From contig NC_092672.1 in NCBI RefSeq assembly GCF_964355755.1, forward strand, positions 32,360,501 to 32,424,500: DNA of 64,000 nt, in the 5' to 3' direction. Made by a program: the position numbers and the translations under genes. The notes under the pieces are model-generated. The model was not told the origin of the DNA. It worked only from the letters and a program-made list of their open reading frames with translations, and did not search any database. Position 1 is the first letter of the stretch. Each line of letters begins with the position of its first letter. Below, one piece after another: positions 10,474 to 21,623 of the stretch. This DNA comes from Antedon mediterranea (Eukaryota; Echinodermata; Crinoidea; Comatulida; Antedonidae).

Positions 10474-13280
10474 TCAAGTGTGACCCCTATATACACGGTT
10501 GATTCTACTTCGTCAATGTCTGTTCCTTTAACATGTATTGCTCCGTTAGTTTTAATAGCCGTGTGTTTACCATGGAAAATTATATACTCTGTCTTTTTTG
10601 TATTAATGGTTAATTTATTTAAATCACACCAGTCCACAATATTTTTAAATTTGCTATCTATATACTGCATGTCAATATCATCATGTGGATTAAAAGTATG
10701 GAACAAACTGGTATCGTCTGCAAACAAACGAATATCAAAGTAGTCAGTCACATGTGCAATGTCATTGATATATATATAAGGAACAATGTAGGCCCCAATA
10801 CTGACCCTTGGGGTACACCGCAACTTATGGAAAGTTCATTTGAATCGATACCGTTTATACTCACATATTGTTTTCTGTTATATAGGTAATTTTTTTAAAA
10901 AGCCAATGGTAACCTCCGAATCCCATATGAATATAATTTATTTATTAGAATGCTATGGTTCACCGTATCGAAGGCTTTTTTTAGATCCAAGAATATCCCC
11001 AAAACTACATTTCCCTTGTCAATTTCATCTGACAGTTTCTGTGTCAGGTCTGTGATAGCTAGTTTTGTACTATAATTCTCTCTGAAACCATATTGGTGAG
11101 AGTACAATAAATCAAAGCGGGATAAATAAGATGTAAGTTGTTTATTAAATATTTTTTCAAAAACTTTACTAAACTGCGGAAGTATAGATACCGGTCTATA
11201 GTTACTTGGATCAGACGGTAAACCTTTTTTAAAAATGGGTATCACTTTCGCCTTTTTTAACGCATCGGGGAAAGTCCCCTTAGAAAACGATAGATTTATT
11301 AAATATGCGAGGGGTTGACTAATGTAATTTGCTGCTAAAATAATTAATTTGGGGCTTATCTGATCTATTCCCCCACAGCCTTATTTTTATCTAATCTAAT
11401 TAAAATATCGTATACTTCATTTTCATTTGTACCTGTATGTTTTCGCAATATCTCAAAAAGAAAAAAAAAGTAAAATCTAAAGGAAGGTACATAAAGAATA
11501 TATTTTAGAATTGCTATGCAGTGGCATTTATGAATTTCTTTGCTTAAATAAACATTTAAAACCATAAGCATCATTTTATCAATTTGTTTAAACAATTATA
11601 TTAAAACAACTTTTATTATTGTTTGCTTGGGGTTAAATATCAAATGATTGAGTTACGATAATGTTGCAGTTTAAAGAATGTTTGATAGATCCAGATGTTA
11701 GTGACTCATAATAATTTTATATTCTTGTATCTTCACCTTGTTATTAAAATGTCTTCAATATATTGATTTCATAATGTAAATTATGATGAAGAAAAGTCTA
11801 ATAACGATTATTAACAACGAGTTCAATGTCGACATAATCGCTCACACACTACTGGTAATCTTTTCAGTTCCATTCAGTTACTGAAAATTCAACGTTAGTG
11901 CACTTCTGGTCGAATTGAGTTGCTTTCAGTTCCTGGTCGAGATAAGCCTACCTTAAGATGGATTTGTTTTTAGTCGCGTGCAACGCAACTCTGCAGCTCA
12001 CATGTCGGTCGGTTGGTCGGATGATCGGTGAGTCGGTCGGTAAACACTAACTCAAATTGGAGCACGCGACTGCAGCCATGTATGTGGCCTTGTTATTAAT
12101 ATTGCCTGTACAGTATCCTTCCTATTTTTACTTTAAAAAAACAACTGAATTGGGTTTTTTCTTTTTCACAAGGAAAAATGAAATCATGGTGAAGAAAAAC
12201 TCTAATAGAGAAGTTGAAGAGCTGCGACTGTTTCACGGAACAATGCATGATAAAGTTGATGATATCTGTTGTGATAATTTTGACTTCCGCTTGAGCGGTA
12301 CACGAGTTGGTCATGTTTATGGACAAGGAGCTTATTTTGCTACTTCAGCAAAGTACTCCAATGATTATGCTGAAGAAGATGGTGTTGGTATAAAGAGGAT
12401 GTTTGTTGTAAGAGTTCTTGTTGGTAGCTACACAGTTGGCACAAAAGAGATGCGCCGGCCACCACTTAAGTACCCTGAAAATAAGTCTAAGGGGTTCTAT
12501 GACTCTTGTGTTAATAATGTAGCTAGTCCGAGTATTTTTGTAGTGTTTGATAACGATCAGGTTTATCCAGAATATCTCATTACTTATACAATTCCACCGT
12601 ACAATGCCTACAGTAACCCATATTCAGCAAGCTACTCTTCAATCACTTCTTCAAATTCAAACCAACCCCCTTACAGTAACCCATATTTAACAAGAAGCCC
12701 ATCTACCAGTCGTTCTTTGACTACTTCACCAAATTCAAATCAACCATCTAACGATTTGGGAAGCGGGGGCATCAATAAAGATGACATCATGTTATACTTC
12801 TTTTATTTTATGCTTATTTGGGTTACCCCATTACTTATCTCATTATTCTTTGAGTTAATTAAATTTACTTTTTATTTGCCTTTTGATTTTATTCTGTCAT
12901 TATATAGATTTATTCTGGATACTTTTATTCTGCTTTTTTATCTTTCCTATCTGTTTCCATTATTAATCAAGGTCATTTTGGGTACTCTTATTATTTGTTT
13001 TCTTTCGATTGTACTTATTTCTTTATTCGAATTAAGCGATAATCCTGAATATCTTTTAGGTCTACATCTGTTTTTGTATTATTTTATCCTGCTTCTTGTT
13101 TTTAAGCCAATTGGTTTTGAGTGCATATTTTGTATTGTTATTCTTATCATGTTTCTTGTATATTATATCCATATTATCAAGTTTACCAAACTAGTCAGGT
13201 TGCAAGATTTCATTAAAAAAAGTAAGTTTCATGAAACCTGTCTAGATATCATCGATAAGTTAAAAGAACACCTAACCTAA
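6210..13280 (+). CDS. CCCH-WWE-PARP mono-ADP-ribosyltransferase with multi-pass membrane tail
   Basis: Coding exons read as 6210-6454, 6809-6971, 7108-7307, 9283-9447 and 12173-13280; all junctions are GT-AG and phases match, giving 626 residues. An extra in-frame exon at 7487-7579 would give 657. Residues 9-27 form a C-x7-C-x5-C-x3-H finger. A WWE-like segment (LPYQWQ) follows, then a WWE domain (WIWYFNGDDRWMEY, about 117-202). The PARP catalytic domain is about 205-400, with His279 in LFHGT, Tyr312 in GAYFA and Ile394 in EYLITY. This H-Y-I triad is that of mono-ADP-ribosyltransferases such as PARP12 and TIPARP. A Ser/Asn/Pro linker (400-460) leads to about five hydrophobic segments (462-604) and a short basic tail. 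PARP12, ZAP and TIPARP have no such tail; PARP16 has a single C-terminal anchor. The start is the first ATG in frame; a stop in the putative first exon lies upstream in that frame. Substrate unknown. Confidence 0.85.
7487..7579 (+). CDS. Probable cassette exon of the PARP gene (31 codons)
   Basis: A 93-base segment between the WWE exon and the first catalytic exon has an AG acceptor (taatag) and a GTATGT donor. Read in the phase left by the 7307 donor it has no stop, and it rejoins 9283 in frame. It encodes an acidic, serine-rich stretch (PPSSSESEDSECELELTYD). Skipping it also keeps the frame and gives Trp-Leu at the junction, which resembles family members. It may be alternatively spliced. 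Only transcripts can decide. Confidence 0.5.
7704..8434. mobile_element. TAGTCGCGTG-ended element, copy 1
   Basis: The left end reads TAGTCGCGTG; near the right end is CACGCGACTTA, its inverted complement, followed by a shared GGCTGTTGGCCTTGTT. Just inside each end lies the same module, CTATAGTTCACTATGTCGGTCGG with GTCTGTCGGTC repeats and CCGGTATCACTATGC, in direct orientation. The interior has many CGCGC words (about 8030-8170) and no coding frame. It is non-autonomous and sits in the PARP intron after 7307. Exact ends and target duplication are unclear. Confidence 0.65.
8905..9028. repeat. About 20-bp tandem repeat in PARP intron
   Basis: The unit CCGCTAATGTAGAA, with a variable spacer of A and C, recurs six or so times (CAACCGCTAATGTAG, CGCCAGCTAATGTCG, CTCCAGCTAATGTAG and so on). 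It lies about 250 bp before the first catalytic exon. Confidence 0.75.
9630..11460 (-). mobile_element. 5'-truncated CR1/L2/Jockey-group non-LTR retrotransposon
   Basis: On the minus strand the reverse transcriptase reads in broken frames. First comes NENEVYDILIRLDKNKAVG near 11440-11380, then a frameshift. Then come PIFKKGLPSDPSNYRPVS and FLDLKKAFDTVNH (motif A, about 11245-10960), FADDTSLF (motif C, about 10730) and the C-terminal domain ending RKLKQFLL at 9919. The 3' end, near 9630-9650, has a short (TTGAAG)n tail as in CR1-type elements. The endonuclease is missing, so the copy is dead. It lies in the PARP intron between the two catalytic exons. A run of 30 T (10443-10472) interrupts the reverse transcriptase. 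Confidence 0.88.
11971..12094. mobile_element. TAGTCGCGTG-ended element, short copy 2
   Basis: A 124-bp version has the same TAGTCGCGTG left end, one GTCGGTCGG module, and GCACGCGACTGC followed by GGCCTTGTT at the right. It lacks the long interior, so it is an internal-deletion derivative or a solo unit. It ends 78 bases before the acceptor of the last PARP exon. Confidence 0.6.
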
Positions 13281-14399
13281 GCTTTAGCTACATGGGGGTA
13301 TTTCATCACAAAATGGCCGCCAAAATATCAGGTTACAGGTTTCATTTAGTGTTAAAATTGTCGATGATTTATAATTATCAAATATTTGCTGTTGGTAAAA
13401 AAAATACGCTTGGACATGATTTTCTTACAGTATCCTCCATAGAAAAACACTGATGAAAGAAAGTGGTAACTAATAGAGTGGTCTCGGGACAATACAGATA
13501 GAAGTTTGAAATGTTTTATTAGAAATATAGATAGGCCTACGACGTAATGCTTGTATTGTGTATTGTTAGGCGCTCTGTTCTTTGTAGGACGCCATATAAA
13601 AAGCTTACATAGATATATGTTTACATATAGTGTGAATATTTCGATGTAATGGTTTTGTATAATTATGTCTATTAGATTAGTATACGATGAATTAGTTAAT
13701 TCATTAGAAATTGTATATACATTTAAATATCGTTTTATTATGAATATTTAAAAAAACAAAGATATGTGTATTGTATTATATTATATTATATTATAAGAGT
13801 ATAGATATAAGGAAGACCCCACTAAAAAAAATTACGATCATTCGGGAAAACACCTCACGTTTAAGAAATAATTTTTATTCAACGATCTTTATAGATATGT
13901 ATCTCAAAATATTTTTATTTACAGATGATACACTTAGTATCATTTGTAGACAAAAAATATTGAATATCAAGTCCGATGATTGATGAAATACCGGTATGTG
14001 ATATGTTGGCAAAAACTAAAAAAAAAGGGATTTAATGTTGACAGAGTTCTATTAGTTTATAAATAATAAGCGTTTGGTGCAGTTATTAATATTATGAATT
14101 CCTAAGGGAGTAAAACATTGTTTACCATCTACCTTAAAAAATGCTGTTTCTCAGACCTAATACAAAATATAATAATCATCAATTCGGTCTCAAAGAACCC
14201 AAGTAAGTTTTCTTTGAGTTTTCTTCTTCTACGCCTTCGTTAAGTTAGAGAAAACTTATTTACGTTCTTTAAAAGCTGAACTGGATTTAAAATGTTGACA
14301 GAATTGCAAGACATTCGACGTTTTTCCTAATTAAAACTAATAATTTAGTATTAAACATTATAGGCCTATTGTTTTGTAATCAATCTGCATTTTATTTCA
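13281..14399. other. 3' UTR and spacer after the PARP gene
   Basis: AT-rich DNA after the stop codon, with no further coding region. The first part should be 3' UTR. No canonical AATAAA could be assigned with confidence. Confidence 0.4.
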
Positions 14400-15770
14400 T
14401 TGTTGAAGTTAAGGAAGGCACCGTCACTGAGATTTATATCACTGTTATGAAAATATTTACAAAATAAATATCATTATTAAACAATACAATTGTTCATTAT
14501 TTCCGAGAAGCAAATTGATAGTAATTGGTACCGGGCAGATACTTGAAAAATTGCTGACACATCGGTACCTTAAGTCCTTCCAGATAGATGTACATTAAAT
14601 ATAAACAAATTAATAATTAATATATAATAAACAAACTAGAAAGAGACTCATTGGCTGATTGGGTGTCGCACAAAACTACAAAAACATGCTTTCCCAAATG
14701 TGTCTATATAGGTTAAATGTTTCAAGTGAAAGCAGAGAAAGTTGCAGTAGTGGCAGTACGTTAGACTTTGTGAACTTACTTAATAATATTAACGGTGGCG
14801 GTGGCGTAATTTCAAAGAGAGATTTGTTTGTTTCTTTGTTGAGATTAAATTAGAAATTGAAAGGTTTTGCCTTATTCACTATACATTCTATCTTTTGGTT
14901 AGGCGATTGTTTTAGATGTTTAAGTCTCAATATAATGTCGTGACTTCATAATATTTCTAATTAAACACAATATTTGTTATAATACTGTAGTGGAATTCAT
15001 GAATATGTTTTTAACAGACTGACTCAGGACATACGGAACTAAATCATGAAATCTTCAATAATATTCAATTAGTCTGGTTCATATTTTCTAGAAAGGATTT
15101 TGTAATAACTTTTAGGGAAAGATTTCTAGTCTTCATTTATAATATGTTGAATTAAATATGACTTATATTTTTCTCTCTTTTAATTATAATCGCTAACCCT
15201 GTATAACCTAACCTTAGTTGAGCGTCACAAGGTCAAAGGTGAAATTAATTATGATGCTTTCTTTGGTCATAGATACTTGATATTATTTGAATAAAGATTG
15301 GTTGAAAATATCAGAACTTTCCTCCATTTTGATTTTCCCTACCTTTCGACCGACTGAAGTTGAATATATGTCCAACTATATTCACTTAAATAATCTTTCT
15401 ATCAATCAGTATTTCAATTACAATTTAAAAACAGTTTTTATTTCCAGATAGTCACCGCCTTTTTCTGAGTGTAACCGCCTAAGGAGGCCTACACAATTTG
15501 AAATACAAACACATTCTGTACATCGTAAATACAGAGAAATGTTAATATTTGTTTTTTGCTTATCAAAGATACAATTCAGTTGTCGAGAAGTACGTGACAA
15601 CTCGGATGTTTTTATAGAGATTTCAGACTATTTCTGGTTTGTTTATTTCCTATTAAAAAAATATTTGCTATTGATACCATTTGGCGAAATGGCCTTTTAT
15701 CAATTGCATGGAATAATGATATCTGTGGAAAGGTACGGAATATATAATATAATAATATAACATTTCCGTA
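14400..15770 (+). pseudogene. Decayed tandem copy B of the PARP gene
   Basis: Parts line up with the intact gene in order: the upstream block (14490-14570), a first-exon-like GTGAAAGCAGAG joined straight to the CCCH-exon sequence GTTGCAGTAGTGGCAGTA (about 14741), an AACGGTGGCGG...TTTCAAAGAGAG block, a WWE-exon relic near 15215-15265, and the sequence before the first catalytic exon (about 15410-15500). The finger cysteines are lost and no catalytic histidine region is seen. It is a truncated, internally deleted relic. Confidence 0.55.
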
Positions 15771-16104
15771 ACAAATTTTCAATGTGAAGTTAAATTGTTA
15801 TTATTGTTAAACTGTTTTTATGTTAAGCAGTCTTGTCAACTGCTTTATTCTGTATAATTAAGACTCTTTAGGTAGTTCCAATATTAAAAATGTCAATAAT
15901 AAAGGAAAATAAATACTTTGATACAAAGATGGTTTAAATTGTTTACGTCCGTGACGGTCATACGGCAAAGGAGTTATGTCAGAGTCTATCTGAAAAGGTA
16001 CCGTATGGATCATAATACCTAAATTTATTTTTTTGTAAGTAAAAATAATTTAATATTAAAGTTATGCCTTTTGTATTTTTTTGTAATTATGTATGTTGCT
16101 TTTT

Positions 16105-19085
16105 TTTTTAAAGGAATGCATCATCAGTGAGATGCATATCGCTGTTTATGAAAATATGTTCTAAATCAATATTAAACTAAAAATACTTTGTAAACTTTCC
16201 GAGAAGCAAATTGATAATAATTACCACAAACTTAAGTGGTACCGGATGATTAAGGCACTTGAAAACCTGCTGACACATACCTTAACAGATATCTCCAAGA
16301 TCTGCTTTCAGAAAGATGTGCATTAAATATAAACACATTAATAATTAATATATAATAAACAATACGTTAACAGGAAAGAGATTGATTGGCCGATTGCTAT
16401 TGTGTATCTCACAAAACTACAAAACACATAGTTACTTTCCCAAATGTGTCTAGTCTTTTTCAAGTGAAAGCGAAGAAAGAAAGTACCGTGAACTACACAC
16501 CAGAAATAGGTAAGCCAGCTGTCTGAAAACAGTTTCAAGCTACATTCGGTAGTGAAATAAAGGCTTTTTTTTTTTACATTATCCAGTGGCAAACCAGCAA
16601 AAATATTACAAATTTGTCGCAACAACCTAAAAGGAACCTGCACGCTAGCAGTATGTCAGCAGAATTTGTGAACTTACTTAATGATAACGGTGGTGTTTTT
16701 TTTCTCTCTTTTGTGGGGGCAACCCACTTTTATTGCAATGATAAACAATATGGTGAAGGTTACAGTATATATGTCTATCTATCTATTTATCAATGACTAT
16801 TTAAGTGATATTACACAGACAGAAGTTAAAAGATTATATAAAATATTTTGATAATGTGTTGAAATCTAGATAAAAAACAAACATGTATACAGAGAAAATT
16901 TATATTACAGAGCTAAAACGATATAAAGATTAATAATCAGTATTAAAAAGAGATTCGATATAATATAAATATATATGATAAAATGGTATATTGCATTATA
17001 AGATTATGTTTTGTTTGAATACTTTTATAAAATTGTATAGTTTTACATTTTGAACATAATATTGCTTTTATTATTTATATGATAAAATAACAAACTAATA
17101 AATATTGCAAAGCTAAACCCAAACCGAAGATAACGGTGGTGTTAATGTAATTTCAAAGAGATATTTAATTTATAAAATAGATTTTGCAGCAGAATATCAA
17201 TGATTCTTTGTTTGGCCTTATTCAAATATAGCCTAATATAAATACTGCCATGTATGTGCTAGCCTCTTCGTCATTGTTTTAGATGTTGATGTCCCAATAT
17301 AATGAGAGAAACTTACAGTATTCAAATAATGTTGTTACTTCATAATATTTCTATTAATAATAATTATTATGATAATGTAGTGGAGTTCGCTTCGGGAGAA
17401 ATTGATGAACATTTTTCTAACGAACTGACTCGAAACGTAATTTTCATCAAATATCCAACTAAATTTATTTGTCTATGGTTCATATTGTTTAATATAATCA
17501 CTTTGAAGATGGATTTCTAGTCTGAATTCATATGTTGAATTATATAACCTTTAACCCTGTAAAATATTCTTAGTTAAGCGTCACGAGGCCAAAGTTAAAA
17601 CTAATTATGATGCTTTTTTTATCATATTTCTTTGGTCGTGGATATTTGATTTTTTTAATTATAAAAATTGGTTGAAAAATACTTTCTTCCATTTTGATTT
17701 GATCTACCATACGACCCACTGTATTCACTTAAATAATTTTTCTATCTATCAGTATTGCAATTACATTCAATCATCAGTTTTAATTCCAGATAGTCTGAGT
17801 GGAACGACGAAGGAGGCCTAAACAATTAATATTTAAAGTACAAATTCTGTTGACTCCACAGTGGTAACCCCACAATATGAGCTTCCTACCCTAATACCCA
17901 CTCTTAGACCATTAGTGTAGGCATCAGAATATACTTTCATATTACAGGTTCACAAACCTACTTGGAAAGCAAACTAAAAAAAGACATGATAACAATATTT
18001 ATTTGGAAAACACTTTCATACAGGACACTGCATCTATAAGTATTTGTATTTCAGATTAAACAAACCACATCAACTTGTAAGAGAAAACAGATAGCGAAGA
18101 TTACAGAAAAATATCTAAATTGTTTAACGAAACTTTTCCAGCTTAAGCCGATCGAAAATGAGACCTACAGGTAAACAGCTGCAAGGTATTCAACATGGTA
18201 AATAACTAATACTTACATTTACAAAAACTGGGGCAATTATAGAACTAAAACCTTAAGTTATTTTAATAAATTGTACATTTAATTGGTTGATCCGCTCTCT
18301 CCAAGCAGATCTCTTGTTGTAATTTGCTGTCATTTTCTTACTTCCTCCTCTATGTTGGCGCATCATCTCATAATTATAATATTACATTCCGAAAAACGTT
18401 CGTTAATTACACTTATACTTGCCTACCTAGTTGTATGCATTATGATTTTGTTTTTGTCTGGCACTAATTCACTGCTTCAATGAAGATATTTAACGTAAAT
18501 CCACGTGTTACATTTTACCAAAATTAGACAAGATGATGTTTTAGTTTAAAGAAAGTTCGGACTATAGTGACCACCAAATAGCCTGCAATATCTGTCTTTC
18601 CTTGTTTTAAAAATGAATTAATCAATTCTATCTTTTTATTTAAAAGGTAAAAGAACCTCTTCAATTACTTGGTCAAATACAAACCAACCATCTCACAGTA
18701 ACACAAACTCGACAAGTGAATATCGCCCACCTACCAGTCGCTTAAGTAACCAACAAAACAGGAGACATAATTTAGGAAGACAGAGGAAGAACATCAAGAA
18801 CAATGACTTTATGATTTATGTTATAGGCCTACTTATTTTTCTTGCAGTAGCAGTACAATTTTTCGTTTATAAGTACGCTTTGGTTGCATTTAAGGTAGTT
18901 TTGGGTATTATTTTAGTTTATTCTGTTTCCTTTGTATTTTACTTGGTATTCCATCCAACTCATGGTCCCGTCTCTATACATAAGCGGGTGAAATATTTTT
19001 TGGGGGGAGATGAGTAACTGAGCTGGGGGTTATTCGCTCCAGCGCTGTAGACAGCGTTTCAGATCAATTTAGCCTTAGGCCTATA
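16105..19085 (+). pseudogene. Decayed tandem copy C of the PARP gene, catalytic domain lost
   Basis: The order follows the intact gene: upstream block (16195-16290), a first-exon-like GTGAAAGCGAAG (16458), a CCCH-exon relic after the acceptor TTATCCAG (about 16587) with the finger cysteines lost, a WWE relic (about 17575-17610), a copy of the first catalytic exon (about 18052-18165, with stops), and the linker plus membrane tail (18649-19017). The segment carrying LFHGT, GAYFA and EYLITY is missing. Copy C is closer to copy B than to the intact gene in the promoter and WWE blocks. Probably a pseudogene, although its last exon is open. Confidence 0.6.
18647..19017 (+). CDS. Open terminal exon of PARP copy C: linker plus two membrane segments
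   Basis: After an AG acceptor (TTTAAAAG) the frame is open for about 123 codons and ends in TAA. The first part is a Ser/Asn/Thr/Arg-rich linker that matches the intact gene's linker (SNTNQPSHSN against SNSNQPPYSN, PPTSR against SPSTSR). Two hydrophobic segments follow. The second (FKVVLGIILVYS) resembles IKVILGTLIICF in the intact protein, so two or three membrane segments between them have been deleted. It ends in a basic tail. It could be a pseudogene remnant or a small membrane protein. Expression unknown. Confidence 0.35.
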
Positions 19086-20265
19086 CAGAAGTGTTAATGT
19101 AACTTTACAATTATTTATTGTCGTTGAACAGTATCTATATTTATTAAGAATTGGTACGTACCTTGAGAGAAGAAAAAAAGACCTGCAATCGAATATATAC
19201 AGATCAGCAAAAAAAATCCCATTAAATTGATTTATTGAATTTTTATTATTTATTTATTTAATCACAGTCTTGTGTAATACAAGACCAGCCAATTCTGATG
19301 AGTGAATGTATAAAATAACAATAAAATAGACACGGATACAATTTTTTTTTAAAAATAAATAACTGCTTTAAACAGACTTAAAACACCAAACCTAATTTGT
19401 TTTATTGGTTTTTTTTTTCTTTTATTGAATTAAGAAAAAACCTGCTAAAATTATGATATTAAATATGAAAATTCTATTCGGAAATGATTCTTAAAACACG
19501 AAAAAATGTATACATCAAATGCAATATTATAACCCTATCGGAAATTAAAATATGAAATGTTAAATTTATGCCTATGGAAAAAAAATTAATTAATTTAAAA
19601 AGAACTATACAAAGAGCAGCATTATAATGACAAAACAATGTGATGTGCACATTAATAATATGGACACAATGACGTCATATCACTACCATATTTAGGCATA
19701 TCACCAAGCACATCACACTTTTTGTCAAACTTGTTTGTTATAGTGTAGACAGAGCTTAAGAACGAATAAACATTGACGACTCGGATTGAAGAAGGTGAAC
19801 TTTGCAGAAACTACTTTTAAAATTTGAGTAAAAATACCGATTCTGTAGAGAGTAGTAGAGAATATTCTTACGGTATTAAGAAAATATTGAGAAAATGTAA
19901 TTTGTCGAAATTGAAAAATATGTAAATATAAGGAATGAGATAATATATAATAAAGAATATGAAAATTGTAAAAACAAATAATTGTAAATCGTCTGGTATG
20001 TGTTAAAATGAAAAAAACAAACTAATGATATTTGAAAGAAACAATAGAAATAGAACTGATGAATATAATATATCACAAGAATGAGTAATCCGCAATTTTT
20101 GCATTAGAAATTTATAACAGAGAGTGATCATAAATGATCTAATGTGTATTTTAAAAAATCGTATACTTTCTGCAAGGAGATTTAAAATGTTCTGTGCCAT
20201 TTTCATAACAGTTAGTTTTCTTTATGTTTGCGGGGTTTTGTGTGTGTGTGTTTATTTGGTGTTTT
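19086..20265. other. Spacer between PARP copy C and the next element
   Basis: Very AT-rich, with one worn MITE at 19635. No coding evidence. Confidence 0.4.
19635..19758. mobile_element. MITE family 1, copy with worn left end
   Basis: The right half is clear: ATATCACTACCATATTTAGG, CACATCACACTTTTTGTCAAAC and ATAGTGTAGACAGAGCTTAA. The left end is degraded. It lies between PARP copy C and ICMT. Confidence 0.5.
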
Positions 20266-21045
20266 TAGTCGCGTGGAAGCGACTCTATAGTTCACTATGT
20301 CGGTCGGTCGGTCTGTCTGTCGGTCTGTCTGTCGGTCTGTCTGTCTGTCTGTCGGTCCGGTATCACTATGCGTTTTATTGCTTTCTGACCTTATCTTGAT
20401 ATCAGTTTAATCTAGCTAGGTCAATTTTTCACAGTATATTCCTTATGGCCAGGAATCAATGTGGTTATGTTTTCACGGTGCGCAATAAAAAATTACGCGG
20501 TCTACGCACGATTTAACGAAATCACGTTTGTAATCATATCTTCACAACCATGAATCACAATTAAATAAAATTTGGTACTCATAAATTTCAGGGCATAAAT
20601 CATCATATGGCAATACAATTACGTGCGTAGCGCATGTAACGCATGCGTACGCGCGCTTAAAATTTTCAAAATTTATTTTCGATGAAATAAGAGTAGGCCT
20701 ACATTTCAGGCAATTTTAAGCGTTTAAAAAATTGCCATGAGTGCGCGTTAAATGTTATTACGCACTCTTTTTGCCCGATTTCTGTTTTCTTGACTTACTT
20801 TTCAACTCGAAATTACGTTATACAAGCACGTCGAAAGTGACAGGCTACGCACGTGTAAATTAAAAAAATATAAATGTTTTTAAACATTTCAACATTTTTA
20901 AACATGTTCAGTAATTTCGGTCAGTATAGTTCACTATGTCGGTCGGTCTGTCTGTCTGTCGGTCTGTCTGTCGGTCTATCGGTCTGTATGTCGGTCCGGT
21001 ATCACTATGCATTGTAGCACGCGACTTAATGGCTGTTGGCCTTGT
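20266..21045. mobile_element. TAGTCGCGTG-ended element, copy 3
   Basis: It is built like copy 1: TAGTCGCGTGGAAGCGACTC at the left, a GTCGGTCTGTC-type array (20300-20356), a CG-word-rich interior, a second GTCGGTC array (20938-20997), CCGGTATCACTATGC, then GCACGCGACTTAATGGCTGTTGGCCTTGTT. It lies between PARP copy C and ICMT. No protein is encoded. Confidence 0.65.
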
Positions 21046-21623
21046 TTTGTTTGTTATAGCCTTTGCTGTTCTGTGTGGTGAGTGTTGTGTTGTTTTGCTG
21101 TGTTAATATAATATAACTGTTATTGTTTTGCTGGTTTGGTAGTACAGTTTGGTTACAAATGACAGTAGGTTAGAATAATCGATCTACAAAACCACGTTAG
21201 TTTTATAAACATTGAGTTTCATGATAGAATTATGATTAATATGTAAAAAGTTAACTATTATAGATTTAAGTTTACGACTTATTTACGCCATAATTATAAC
21301 CAAACTACAGGCTAACGTTGTAGGCCTGCAATAAGGTATATGGCCTTACTATACAATATAGAGGTATACGACGAATATGTTACAAATGAATAAACGATAT
21401 CAAAATAAAGAGTTCTTACATTTCCAGCATTTGGTGTAGTCACTTTCACGTTAAATTCTTCTGAGCCTTCCTCAGCTCTCTCATTCAGTGTATATTTGTC
21501 ATGTTGCGTGTGTTGTTAGTGGGCCACGCTGTATTGGTACACAACATACCTTTACTACCACCTGTGTACTTTTTTTCTTACACATTTTATTATTTTTCAA
21601 AAATCCAGAGGGCAGTATTAGTA

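Noticed and set aside
10471-11055. Plus-strand frames within the retrotransposon
   Set aside because: They are antisense to the reverse transcriptase motifs.
12057-12172. An upstream start for the catalytic exon as a stand-alone protein
   Set aside because: This part is intron and includes the end of a transposable element. The acceptor at 12171-12172 restores phase with 9447.
21501-21623. ICMT start at 21501
   Set aside because: The frame is open, but this would add 41 residues beyond the family length. The ATG at 21624 fits better. It stays possible.
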